Below are positions 1 to 11,373 of a DNA stretch of 64,000 nt, in pieces (position 1 is the first letter of the stretch; every line of letters starts with the position of its first letter). A program made the position numbers and the translations under genes. The DNA comes from Archegozetes longisetosus (Eukaryota > Arthropoda > Arachnida > Sarcoptiformes > Trhypochthoniidae). The stretch spans positions 7,461,855 through 7,525,854 of the forward strand of contig JAEMBT020000006.1 of the NCBI GenBank assembly GCA_018873245.2. Direction: 5' to 3'. The notes beneath the pieces are model-generated. The model did no database searches. It worked only from the letters and a program-made list of their open reading frames with translations, and had not been told where the DNA came from.

Positions 1-2518
1 AGTCTAATTTTAGCTCTGAATAACCTGTTAATTTATATTTCTTTTTATCATTACTATTCTTCTAGTTATATGATTGTTTCTAATTTTTATGTCTATTTAT
101 TTCACTGATTAATTACTTGCTATCAAACATCATGTTTATTGTCTTCAGTTTGTTAAGACTTGATAATTTGAAGACACGTCAAATTAGTCCAAATTTGACA
201 TGATATGTAAGTTGAACATTTCAAATAAACTTTTCAACATAATTTATTTGTGCTATGAATTTGGTTGGCATTAGAGTCCTCTAAAACGATTGACTGCCTT
301 TGCACTATCCATATGAAATGGTTAGATATAAGGATTCCGTATTATTGTAAACAATTTTATAGTTCATTCAAATGTTATTTCTTCTATGTTTGAACTCTTT
401 TGATTATAGAATTTCCGTTTTATATTTATTTTAGTTTAAGGATAATGAATGAATTTGAAAGTTATAAAATTTATAATAAACTTGCGAAATAGTTTAGTAA
501 TAACTTTTGATGGTATTTCTTGTTTACAAATTGTGTTTCTCTTCTTAAAAGCGATATTTTTAATAACTTTTTTATTTGCGTCATAAAATCAAACATCTAC
601 ACCATGTACTAAAATAGAAGTTCACTTCAATTTGTTTTCCAATTTTCAACTCAGTTCATTTAAATCAATCATCCATTCAATTTAGGATAGCAATTTTAAA
701 CAAACTTAATGTCATTCTGTTCGCACAACTTTGTAATTCTGTGAACAGAATCACAAAGCAGTAAAGTTTGCAGATATGCCTGAATTTGATAAAGATTGAC
801 AAAAGAATTTGTTATAAATTTTCATCACATTTAAAGTCGTTTTTGAAAGTTCGTTGAGTAAATGCACAATAAGCTATTATACTATTTTGATTGTTGAAGT
901 TCTTGCGATCGGCTTAAATAAATCGAGTTTGACTGAAAGAATAAAGAAATCAACTCAAGCATAAATCAATGGCCTTTTGTTCGAAACTGACCCGTTTGAT
1001 AGCTCTCCTTCATTGGTGTCTACATCCAATAAATGTTGTTCTTCAAATCTACTATCAGCAAAGATATCGATTTTGTTTCAGTTACTTTATTATGAATCTA
1101 CACATACGTTCAATTTATTAAACTTATGCTCTGAACAGTCGATTTATTACACGAGTCAACCTATCTTTTGTTCTATAGCATGTGATCTATGGTTTAAACT
1201 TTAAATTCAGCACTACTTTCAACTTATTGCAACATAACTCTATTTTCAAACTTATCACACGTTGACTTCAAAAAAAACTTATAAAAATCGCAAAAATTAG
1301 TATTTAATCACCGAAATATCACTATTTTGATTGTGTTAAAGTTTCGTGCAGAGGTTGAATAAATCAAGACTTGAGTTGATCTTGATATAGCTTTGGGCTG
1401 AAAAGAAGATGAATCGATTCCTGCAAAGCCTGAAACCCTAACAATTCTTAATCTAGTTTGAATGGATTTTTCGTCTCCAATCTAAAATCTATAAAAAAAG
1501 ATTCAACGAATAACTGAAATCAGTTCTCGACTTAAGAAATTGGATACAATTTGAATATTTGGAGTGCTTTTAATACGACATCCACTTATAGGCAAAATTT
1601 AGTCATAAAGATCTGGGTCTTAATCAGATGATATCATGACATGAAAATGTTTAAAATTTCAGAAGATTTCCAGACATTTAGTAAATAAATAAGATTGTTC
1701 TAAATATAAAATGGATTGAGCTATATTATTTGAAATTAAGCACATGAATATACAGATTCGTCTCCATTTCTATTTAAGATATACCGGTATTCCAGAAGAT
1801 AGTTTGAGCTAGTGCTGTAAAAACTAAATTTCTCCAAGGTTTCTCTCAAAAAAAAAATTCTAGAAATTTTCTGTAAACATTTCCGAAATGTGTGAGTTGC
1901 TGGTAAAGAAACATTTCGAAATTGATTCGTTGTCAAAGGAAAGTTTGAAGAGATTTAGCAGGACTAGTTAGAATTTAAAAGGAATTGATATCCGACGCTT
2001 GTCTGTGAATATGCTTAAGGGCTGACTGCTATGAATGCTTACATATTACACATTTACAACTAAATTGAATTTTTTTATCATACAATTTCCATATTCCCCT
2101 ATTTATTGAAGCTTGACTTCCTGTGGAATCTTCGTAGTTTATGGTGCAATTATCTGATAATGAATAGCAGTAAACTAATTCTATTAAATAGTGAGCTGTA
2201 ATAACAAATTTATTGTAGTTTGTCCCCTACACTCTTTATGAGTGAAGTTTCTAACAGTTTAAGCTGAATCTGGTACATTAACAGTGTATCAGGTTCTAGA
2301 TCGATTATAAAAGCTCAGTTTTTGACATTGTTGATAAAAAGGTCGAGTGTGAACAACAGTCTTTATTTTATTATTCGACGACCAGTCTATTACTTGTTTC
2401 AATTCTATCATTGCAAACAATTATTATATTTGCATACACTCACTCAGTGAAATTTAACACTAAAAATATTTAACACCAATCTAAAAGCATAACAAATATT
2501 TGAAGCATAAGAGTAGTA
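1..2518. other. Gene-free AT-rich stretch
   Basis: No exon, RNA gene or element could be supported here on either strand. The few open frames are under 80 codons, have no recognisable motif and look like chance. It may be spacer or part of an intron of a gene outside the window. Confidence 0.5.
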
Positions 2519-2526
2519 TATTTGTT

Positions 2527-3212
2527 GGCTCCTCTTTGTTTGATCAAAATTCACTTAATCAAAATACATTTGATCAAAAACCCTGTTTAACTACCCCGAG
2601 AGTCAATTGAGCCCTGTATTCAATAATGAATTACTCTGATTTGAAATACCCATTTTATGACATTTTCTAGGAGTTACTCAAATAAAACTAGTATGACATA
2701 CTTTCAATTTTTATTTTTGCATCTGTAATAATCTTTATCTTTATATGAAATATACTTTTGATAAATATAATTATCAACAACTGCTGAATCAATTGATTTG
2801 GTAGACTTGATAAAATAAAGCGAAGCATTCATTATAATTGAGAAAAATCACCAATTTATCAATGAAGTTATTTGACTGAAAAATAATATGAATGAAAGTT
2901 ATATGAGGTTTTGTTGTTTAAATACTAGTTATTTAAAAATAATCTGTGAAAGTGACGTAGTTTCTATTCCTTAGGGACAGCTCTGGTATTTAATCTAAGA
3001 TTTCTTTAATCTCTGAAACACAACATGTTATTTCGTGATTATTCATTAATCTCACAAATTAAATCTGAATCCAGTTGAGAGTTTAGTTTATTTTTGAGTT
3101 TGAAAACGGAATAATTTTTTTGAGAATAAACAATTTAGGGGATTGGAAACAGAGTTTAATTTTGATCAAATGAATTTTGATCATGTCAATTTTGATCAAA
3201 CGAAGTGCTCCC
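2527..3212. mobile_element. Non-autonomous DNA transposon (MITE-like), 686 bp
   Basis: The two ends are inverted copies of each other over about 53 bp (2527-2579 and 3160-3212, roughly 80% identical by eye). Each end carries three iterations of a TTTGATCAAAA-type motif, a pattern typical of transposase binding sites. An identical 8-bp sequence, TATTTGTT, flanks the element at 2519-2526 and 3213-3220 and reads as a target-site duplication. The ends begin with GG. No transposase ORF lies inside, so it would have depended on an element elsewhere. An 8-bp duplication fits hAT, P or Merlin families; I cannot choose among them from the sequence. Confidence 0.75.
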
Positions 3213-3791
3213 TATTTGTTGCGATGAATAGAAGTTTCCTCGAAGTGTTTGTAGTTATTATGAATTGGAGGCAAGTTTTACTCTGAATAAGGCAATAGAA
3301 ACTGTCACATTGCTATTAGAGTAAATTACAAGTTATTATAAATCATATCTAAATACTTAGCCAAACTGAAACATTTCAATTAAATGATGACAATTTCAAG
3401 TATACTAATTGAGTTGATGAGCTGATGATTTAAAAACTAATTAAGTGTGTGGTTGCGATAAAAGGATTAGAAGTAATCATTTACAAAGATCATTTATAAA
3501 AATCATTTATAAATTACATATAATAAAAATGTCATATGAACTTGAGTACAATTTTTGACGTCAGCGATAATAAGTGCTATCAGATTAGTTTATTATAGAG
3601 TTATCAAGTATTACGATGTCTGAAAAATTATACCTAAAGCCAAACAACATTTAAATCACTTACCGATCCCAGTATTCTCAATCTATTTTCGTTTATATTT
3701 TCTTTTTCTTATTTCATCATCACTCCAAATGCTGTTCAAATTAATCCTTTCATTTAAGTGCTTAAAATAGTATTACTAGAATTTATTTTAC

Positions 3792-3940
3792 TGTGCGTCT
3801 GTTCGTTGACTGTGCCTGTTCGCTGATTGTGCCTGTTAGGTAATTGTGTCCGTTCAGTAGTTTTGTGTCCGTTCAGTAGTTTTGTGTCTATTCGGTAATC
3901 GTGTTTGTTCGGTAATTGTGCGCTTGTTTGGTAGCTGTAT
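3792..3940. repeat. Minisatellite, about 8 units of 17-19 bp
   Basis: Imperfect tandem copies of a unit like GTGTCYGTTCRGTARTT run up to about 48 bp before the PRR5 start codon. Two adjacent units (around 3847-3885) are nearly identical, which suggests recent slippage or duplication. A minus-strand open frame across it is only the translation of the repeat. Confidence 0.8.
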
Positions 3941-3987
3941 GCAAAATAGCAGAGGTAAATATAAAGATTCAATATAATTGACAAACG

Positions 3988-5502
3988 ATGCGAAAAAGCA
4001 GTCCAAATATACAAAAAAACTTGTCCTGGAATTGGAAGATTTTCAATAAATCGGTGGATGATTCAGAAAGTAGCGAATTCATAGTCCGCCGTGCCACTTC
4101 GCAGAGGCCGCGAAAGAGTAAATCACCTGAATTAACGTCTGAATCTTATAACCACACGATATGTTACGGAAACTTAGCTCAATATAGTTCAGCGATATCT
4201 TCAAATCAAAATCAGGATTGGTCGAGGTAAAGTTAGTAGATAGAAAATGAAAAGTTAGATAGAGTGTCTGTGATATTGGGATTGAAAAAGCAATAAGAGT
4301 TGATGTTTTGTCTGAAAGCTTGGAAAATTCAATAGTGGAATTATTCAATAAATCCGGTCAAGTGCTTTTGCCTACTGGTGCACTTGCAGTCATACACGAA
4401 CATGTCAGGAATTTATTAGATTCAAATATTGGCTCGTTTGTTTACGATCGCTACCAGGTTTGCATTATTTTTAGAGCACGCTAACCATTTTCTAAAAACC
4501 AATAACATTTCTGCTGTCATATTGTTTTTAGAGCCAAATGCTCAAGAGAGGAATGTCAATACTGAGAGGTAAAATAGCTGAGAATCAAGACTTTATTGAA
4601 GGATTAGGCGACACTTGGAGTCACTTTTATTCAACTATATTACCGGCATTAGATTGTATATTATTTCGGGTTAAGGTATTCCATCTTAATTGAGCCCTTA
4701 AGGCAAAACCTAATGTTAATTTAATTTGTCTTTGAGGCAAAGTGCGGGCTAACCATTCGTCAAACAACACTGATTGCGTTTCGGGATGAAGTTATTTTTA
4801 AAACTAACTTCGAAGGTAAGACTTTTTCTCGTAAATATTTATAATGCTTCAACTCTACATCAAGTTTTATTGCTTTCCTTATTCAAATATCTGAACAATC
4901 ATTTCTTCTTATTTCAATGTTTCTAAGTTTCACTTCAGCTAAACTTAAGTTAAACTTAAACTAAACTAAAACTGAACTCAAACTAAAACTGAACTAAAAC
5001 TAATTGAAAACTAGAAAAGTTGAATGACATGCTCAATGAAAAGAAGTGGATTCCGCCAAACATAAAGCACATGCTATTAATATTACAGGTAGCGAACAGT
5101 GATCTTCAATTGTGATAAGTTTGAATGTCATTGATTTAAAGTCGATAATTTCAGGGTATATACGAGTGTTATCCGCCGTCCAAAAATAAAATACGCGTTG
5201 AAACACTGACTGCACTGGTAGTTAATCCTTATATGGGATACAAAGGCCTATATTTGAATCCAAACGATTCCGAACCAACGATTCCATCTCGTGAGCCTCA
5301 TCTCAATGCCAAACGCAAATCAATAGGTCTCCCACTCAAATGATTCACTACCTTATTCTAATTCTTGTCTTATCTCTTTCACTTTTTGCTTTCCATTTTA
5401 GATCTTTTAAACAAATCAACCTCACGTCCCTTAACTATGCAACCAAAACAATTGGAAACGCTCAATCAATTATTTGCTTCTGCTTTAAGAAAGGGAAGCT
5501 GA
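3988..5502 (+). CDS. PRR5/PRR5L-like protein (Protor), mTORC2-associated
   Basis: Seven exons read out a 315-residue protein: 3988-4226, 4319-4457, 4532-4675, 4737-4815, 5015-5088, 5155-5326 and 5402-5502. All six introns are GT-AG (61-199 bp) and every junction keeps frame. The middle of the protein matches the PRR5/HbrB family: a W-S-x-x-x-N-S-I-V segment spans the first junction, followed by segments equivalent to the family's LLxxGxxxxxEK and ETW-x-F-F-x-x-x-LPxLxxIxxxV blocks (here SILRGKIAENQ and TWSHFYSTILPALD), then LTIRQTTLIAFRD and HMLLILQ. In vertebrates PRR5 and PRR5L bind Rictor within mTORC2. The start is the first ATG after an in-frame TGA at 3979. The 79-residue N-terminal exon is basic, serine-rich and not conserved as far as I can tell. 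The gene converges on the DNAJA gene. Confidence 0.88.
4940..5008 (+). repeat. AACTAAA/ACTGAA low-complexity run in PRR5 intron 4
   Basis: The 3' half of the longest PRR5 intron (4816-5014) is a degenerate 6-7 bp repeat of AACTAAA and AACTGAA blocks. It takes the place of a normal pyrimidine tract directly before the acceptor CTAG at 5011-5014. Several copies resemble a branch-point consensus (CTAAA, CTGAA). Confidence 0.6.
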
Positions 5503-7036
5503 ACTAAGTTCAAGAAACTTGGTTCCATTAGACAGATATTTGGTCTCATAATACTTATTGTACACTCTAAAACTTAATAATCCGCGATAGATGCGAAGAG
5601 CACCTGATAGAGGGCTTGTTATTATACTTTTAGAGCACATTTCCCATGACATACTCTGAGTTGCGATTTATACGTGTACATAATGTGCTTTTCGTTACGA
5701 AATGTAGTTTTGTAAATATATGAGTAATCTTTGGATACATCGTCGCGCATTGCTTTAATCCAGTTGCTATCGACGATTAAATAGATTTTAGCTGTACAGA
5801 AAAGGTTAAGCGTTAATATAACTTTAAAGAACAGTTATAACCTTAATTTATAAACAAACTGATCATAATATTTGTGTTGTTATGTTTAATAGTTTATTGT
5901 TTTGCTCAATCAGACTTATTCTGATAGCATAATGTAATTCTCATGAGGATAATAATAGTAATAATGAGCATAAGTTATTATTATTGTCACATTAGTCTCA
6001 TAGCTATCAAGTTTAGTTCCAGTAAACGATCGATAATTCACAGATTCAACCTCTTAAGGTTGGTTGGCAAATAGTCATAATTGTTTCAATTGTAAATCTC
6101 ATTCAATATAATAGAGAACATCTTTATGTTGATATTCAGATTTATAATAGTTTTCCTTAATCAAGAATTATGATTATAATATTCTCATTTTGATTGTGAC
6201 GATTTCAATATGACGAGACTGAGTCTTATAAGTTATTTGAATTATATTAAATCTAAATTTTGCACAAAATTAGAGTATTTTATATATGGAGTCTCAGAAC
6301 TGGTGAATCTTCTAGAATTTTGTTCTATGAACGCACTTTGCGAACGTCTATTTAATATGCAACTTCCCACATATTGTCGCAAATCACACTCATCTATTTT
6401 GCCTAGCTTTGAATTGGTTTTAAATTGTCTTATTTTATAGTATTTTCAAGCACTTAAATCGTATTAATAAATGTTACGCTATCGCAGGACTAAAAACTTA
6501 TAAACTATTATTGAAGAAATGACCCTTGACATAATAATTAGACAAGCTGACAGTAGAGTCGTAGGTGTTCATAGAATACAATTTGAAAGGATTCAGGAAT
6601 TGTAAGACGCAATAAAATGGATGTTCAATGAATCTTTTCGATCAATTTAATCTAATCTAGTTTTGAGTACCTTTCAAGTATGACTTCCAAGACTGTATTG
6701 AAGAGTAGAAATATTTAATGTGAAATAAATTGCACACAAACTCAAATTATAAAAAGGATTGAAAATATTTAATAAGTTTCAATATTTAATAATGAAAAGA
6801 ATCACAATGTACATATATTTAATTAAAAACTTACACTAAATAAATGATACATCGATATCCGGAATCTGAAGTAAAGGAATACAATAACCTAAATTATTTT
6901 AACTTATTAATTTTAACTATCAATTTGAAATTAAAAATAGACCAAATAATGTACCGTTATACTTTTCAAAGGCTCATTTAAAAATAAACATAAATTAGAT
7001 GACATTTAGTTCAATTTAATATAAGGTTAAATATCA
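5503..7036. other. Convergent 3' flanks of PRR5 and DNAJA
   Basis: This stretch between two stop codons facing each other should hold both 3' UTRs. The sequence is AT-rich with several possible poly(A) signals. A 76-codon open frame at 6210-6440 has no recognisable feature. I see no further gene. Confidence 0.5.
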
Positions 7037-8275
7037 TTAATGAGTAGCGCATTGAACACCTGGTCCGTGATGCGAGTGTTCATAACCGTCTTCGTCATAA
7101 GCTTCACGTGCACGATGTCGGCGTTGATTAGCGGTCTCTTGTTCGATATCCAGATCCATTAACATTACTTCTTCAATGGGTCCGTCATCAGTGGGCAGGT
7201 CAATTTGGGGCCTCGGGGGCAAAATGTTCTCCAATTTAGAGACTGATAGGGGATCAATACTTTCAGGAAATTTGACTAAAAATTGAACAATAAGCTTTCC
7301 CTTTTCAAATGGATTCCTATAACGAGGCATTCCTTCGTTCAAAATACACTTGACCGACGCATGTTTCACAACTTCTCCTGGAAGTGATGTAACCACTAGA
7401 GTTCTGTTGTCCAATGTCTTAATTCCGCGTTGGAATCCACATAACGCTTCAGTTAGTGTTAGGTCCATATTAAGTAGAAGATCATCAGTTCGTACTCTCT
7501 TGTAGACTTCGTGTTCCTTTTCGTCCAGCACTACAATAATATCGCCGGCCTGTTCGAGTCCTGGCTCCATATCTCCCTCACCTGAGAACGTAATTCTCTG
7601 CCCGTCTTCCATACCCTTATCGATGTGAACCTCTAATATTTTCTTCATTTTCGATACTCTTTTACCATCACATTCTTTGCATCTATCCTTCAGTGCAATT
7701 CGTTCTCCTTTTCCGCTACATTCGTTACAAACTGTTTGTATTTGTTGTACAATAGAAGGTCCCAAGTGTTCAATTTGGATCCGCATTCCACTACCTCTGC
7801 AAGTCTGACACTTTTCAGGTCCAACATTTGGATTTTTAGTTCCACTTCCTTTGCACTTCTCGCAAATCACTTTTTTCTGAATCGATAGTTTACGAGTCGC
7901 GCCATTATATAGTTCTTCGAGAGAGACACTCATTTGATAGACCACATCTTTGCCCCTTCGCGGACCTCTTTCTCTAGATCTTTGTCCTCCCATTCCGAAG
8001 AACATTTCGAAGATGTCCATTGGGGAGGAGAAGGATCCGCCAGAACTACCACCCTCTTTGATGGCTTGTTCTCCTCCGGCGTCATAGATTCTTCGTTTTT
8101 CTTCGTTCGAGAGCACTTCGTAGGCCTGACTAATCAGTTTGAATCTCTCGCCTTCATTTGGGTTTTTGTCCGGATGGTATTTCAAAGCTAACTTGCGATA
8201 AGCCTTCTTTAGGTCATCCGCGGAACAGTTGGGTTTGACGCCCAATACGTCGTAATAACCCGTTTCTTTAACCAT
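7037..8275 (-). CDS. DNAJA-type (type I) Hsp40 co-chaperone
   Basis: A single uninterrupted frame of 412 residues gives a complete type I DnaJ. The J domain is at about residues 6-68 with the HPD motif at 34-36 that stimulates Hsp70 ATPase. A Gly/Phe-rich linker follows (about 74-104). Four zinc-binding cysteine repeats lie at C138-G145, C156-G163, C183-G190 and C199-R206; the last is CKECDGKR instead of CxxCxGxG, as in animal DNAJA proteins. The two substrate-binding beta domains follow, and the protein ends in CATH, a CaaX-like box. Animal DNAJA1/2/4 proteins are farnesylated there and act with cytosolic Hsp70. The length is normal for the family. There is no intron, and two heat-shock elements lie 300-380 bp upstream, so heat induction is likely. 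I cannot assign it to DNAJA1, 2 or 4. Confidence 0.95.
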   Translation of the reverse strand: MVKETGYYDVLGVKPNCSADDLKKAYRKLALKYHPDKNPNEGERFKLISQAYEVLSNEEKRRIYDAGGEQAIKEGGSSGGSFSSPMDIFEMFFGMGGQRSRERGPRRGKDVVYQMSVSLEELYNGATRKLSIQKKVICEKCKGSGTKNPNVGPEKCQTCRGSGMRIQIEHLGPSIVQQIQTVCNECSGKGERIALKDRCKECDGKRVSKMKKILEVHIDKGMEDGQRITFSGEGDMEPGLEQAGDIIVVLDEKEHEVYKRVRTDDLLLNMDLTLTEALCGFQRGIKTLDNRTLVVTSLPGEVVKHASVKCILNEGMPRYRNPFEKGKLIVQFLVKFPESIDPLSVSKLENILPPRPQIDLPTDDGPIEEVMLMDLDIEQETANQRRHRAREAYDEDGYEHSHHGPGVQCATH

Positions 8276-8571
8276 CTCTTCAGTTTAGATTTACCACTTC
8301 TGTTTGATTACTATTAAATTGTCGTCAATTAATAAGTTATTAAATGTGAAATAAATGAATTGAAGTTGTAAGAGAATTGAATTTATTTGGTTTGACGCAA
8401 AAGTCACTTCCTTCAATATTACAGAATTGAAAGCAATAGATTGATAAAAGTGTTAAAATGTACAATAATTAAAGAAAGACCAATAGTAGTTACGAAATAG
8501 TAGTGAACACAATGCTGTTGTATGTTACTACTGAATGCGACTTAGATGGCAGATCGATGCGTTGAAGGTTT

Positions 8572-8589
8572 TTCCAGAATGTTCCAGAC
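8572..8589 (-). promoter_or_regulatory. Heat-shock element (proximal)
   Basis: TTCcaGAAtgTTCcaGAc: three perfect alternating GAA/TTC pentamers and a fourth missing one base. This is the HSF1 binding pattern. It sits about 297 bp upstream of the DNAJA start codon on the gene's 5' side. Confidence 0.75.
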
Positions 8590-8640
8590 CTGAAATGTGT
8601 CATACTTTTGCTACGAATGCCAAAAGTGTTTACTTTAACT

Positions 8641-8653
8641 GAATTTTCTAGAA
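8641..8653 (-). promoter_or_regulatory. Heat-shock element (distal)
   Basis: GAAttTTCtaGAA: three contiguous, perfectly phased pentamer cores, 52 bp beyond the proximal element. Two such sites this close together in AT-rich DNA upstream of an Hsp40 gene are unlikely to be chance. Confidence 0.7.
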
Positions 8654-10399
8654 CTACTTTCCTCGTTCCCCATTCATATTAACTCTTCAAAAAACTTTTA
8701 GTTCTTATTTAATTCAACTAAACCATTATCTAAATGTTATAAATAAACAAATACCTTAAAATTAAATGGTGTTTTGTTGCTTTTTATAACATTTTAAAAT
8801 AGTTTCAAATTCTAAAATTTAGTTCTCAATAAAAATAGTGTATTGATTCGATTCGAGTTTAAAGGGCTCTTAATTTTTATGCAAACTAATAGAACTAAAC
8901 CTTAAAAGTCTAATCAATGTATTTTGAGCTCTATCACAGCAGTAGCCAAGGAGAGCTATAGTTTCAAAGATTTTTCTAGACTTAAGCGTGAGTCTGTACT
9001 GAAAAAACTTAAAGAAAAGTTTGAAACTGTATTTTACGCACTAGTTAACTGGTTATTGTTAAACATTAATTAAAGACATGGTAAGAAATGAACAGATATT
9101 TGAATGTCAATTAATGTTTACCTGAACAAATTTGGGTATTTTATTGCAAACTTTTAACCCTGTGACAAGCTATGGCACTGCTCTTTGTAATTATCGCTAA
9201 CTATTAAACCATGTTACATCATTCTATATTTTAAGCTAAAATTATGACATTTTAAAAATCACTATGATTTAACCGAAAATATCAGCCTCCAACAGACACT
9301 TGAACTTTGTGTCTTCCAATTACATGCTACATGTTCATCGACTACTTCAGTTATACTTTAGATATTGTTGTTTATTAGGTTTTGAGGATCTTGTCTTAAA
9401 ATATTGATCAATTACTGGCATAAATCTATCTAATATAAATTATTGTTTGGAAATTTGTAGCTGTTTTAGCAAATAAGTGCTTATCTTGGACCTACCTCAA
9501 CTTTTAGTAGAATCCGGAATGACGCATTTTTAGGAACACCGGTTTTCTCAAGACTACCACATTAAAAAGTGCTGACAGAGTTGTTAGATTCTCCACCATT
9601 GATTTGAATAGTTAAATTCCATGCGATTTAACATTATATAAAATGTTCCATCTTTATATATTTACATGGTGTCACATATGTTAAAACCATCCATGTCAAT
9701 GGTAAATTGTTCAATAACTACATCAGCATTCTTGATGTGGTAACCTTAAAAAGATCGAAGTATAATTTCTAAAAAATCCACCATTCTCGATCCAGCAGAC
9801 AGTTTTGGTGAGTTCAGGGTTAGTCGAGGTTTGTGTAAAGTGCAGCTAGGTATAATTTTTTAAAATTCTATCAAAATTCAAATAAAATGAAAGCAATTAA
9901 GAGTACTCTAAGTTTTTTCACGACCTATTGTTGCAGAAATATATAACTGATGTAACATGATTTAATAAATAAAATGTTTTAATCGAAAATCGTAAAAAAT
10001 GAAACATTCTGATAATTTAAAAGACATCGACTAAAAAGCATATTAAACGATCAGATGAACTCGCATATAGACTTAAAAGAGTTGTTCCCTTAAAATGAAT
10101 AGTGTCAAAAAATTATGATTCATTTACACAAATGATTCCAATTATGACCTTTGAAAGGATGAAAACAAAAACTACGATTTACCAAGATGTATATGTTAGG
10201 TGAAGTTTGCAAAAATATATAACAATTAGTTTATTAATTGCAATTAAAAAATTATGCAAGTTTCACAATTATTTCATCAGTTATTCATAAATTGAGTAAT
10301 AAGTTTCAAATCTTTGGGGCTTTGAGACCAATTGTACTGAATTTTCTATAAAAAACGATTAAAAAAAATTAAATAAAGAAAATAGTTTAATAAGAAACA
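8654..10399. other. Intergenic between Bora and DNAJA
   Basis: AT-rich, with no supported gene. It should include the Bora 3' UTR (minus strand) at its right end and distal DNAJA promoter at its left end. I noticed no long repeats. Confidence 0.5.
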
Positions 10400-11373
10400 T
10401 CATAAATGAGAAGGCGTTGAAGTTTTGGTGAGAAATCGTTTTAGAACTCGATGATCGCAATGATCATAATAGTTATTGTCATTATTGCATAGAATATCAA
10501 ACTCATTGTCGTAATCAGTATCCAAATAGTTATAAATGGACGAGCGACTCTTTGGTCGATCGTTTTGAGATTCAATAGACACCATATCGTACGTCATATT
10601 AGAATGAGAAGCCACTTCTGTCTTCATAGATGCCTCGCAAATACTATCCTCATTATCTAAATCGTTTTCATTCTTCGAACAAATAGGGCTCAAAAATGTG
10701 ATTCTATGGGACAGCGATGTGTTTCTCCAGTTCGGGGAATATATCGGAGAAAATAAGGATTGACTGTCGATAACACTGTCTTTTCGCGAACAACTTTCAA
10801 GCAAATAGTGTTCATCGCGAAACAACTTCTTTTTTTGCTTTAATTTAGAACAGTTTAATGGTGTCCCAAAGCTATCAATCACAAGACTATCTCTACTTAT
10901 ACTTTGATACTCAGGCGTCTTATCGTTTCTATAAATCGGGGACCATTTCGAATCAATCGACTTTTCGCCCATTTCTGTTATTACTTTTTCGCTCTTTTGC
11001 GGCGTTTTCGGAGACGGAATGATTTGGTTTTGCGAGAAGAATTGATCATTCTCTTCGTCAAGTTGTTTAGAGACAATTTGTTCATCGATTTGTTTAAATT
11101 GAATGAAATCTTCAGTGTTGGAGAAATCGCATGGATTTAAAAGAGCCATTTGTTCGATAGACCAATTGAATGAACACATTAGACTGTTCTCGGAATCGGA
11201 TCGCTTTTTCTTTGCTTTGGTGTCTTGTAATTTGCAGTTCCGCAAACGGTTGGCGAACATAACCTTGGAATCGAGGACATGAACTTAATATAAGATGTTT
11301 GACGTGATTCGCATTCATTGTTTGAATCGTTGTTTGTCTTATCAGTTGAGTTATTACTTGCATTGCTTTCCAT
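10400..11373 (-). CDS. Protein aurora borealis (Bora)
   Basis: Bora is a cytoplasmic/nuclear cofactor that, after phosphorylation by cyclin-Cdk, lets Aurora A activate Plk1 at mitotic entry. The conserved block is clear: FNWSIEQMALLNP, then QFFSQNQIIPSPKTP, matching the F-x-W-S-I-[DE]-Q-x-A-x-[IL]-NP and FF-x-x-x-x-I-[IV]-PSP segments of known Bora proteins. Many SP/TP Cdk sites follow (FSPIYSP, FLSPI). An ATG at 11373 opens a frame with the family's upstream SPTV and TP motifs, but that frame stops at 11179. The conserved block is in another frame, open from about 11260 to the stop at 10400. Either one base is missing in a short A-run (11205-11209), or an 80-bp intron (11184-11263, GT-AG) joins them at the cost of the SP/TP motifs. 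About 320 residues if continuous, shorter than human BORA. Confidence 0.82.

Noticed and set aside
3754-4014. Minus-strand ORF with repeated peptide
   Set aside because: It only translates the minisatellite upstream of PRR5.
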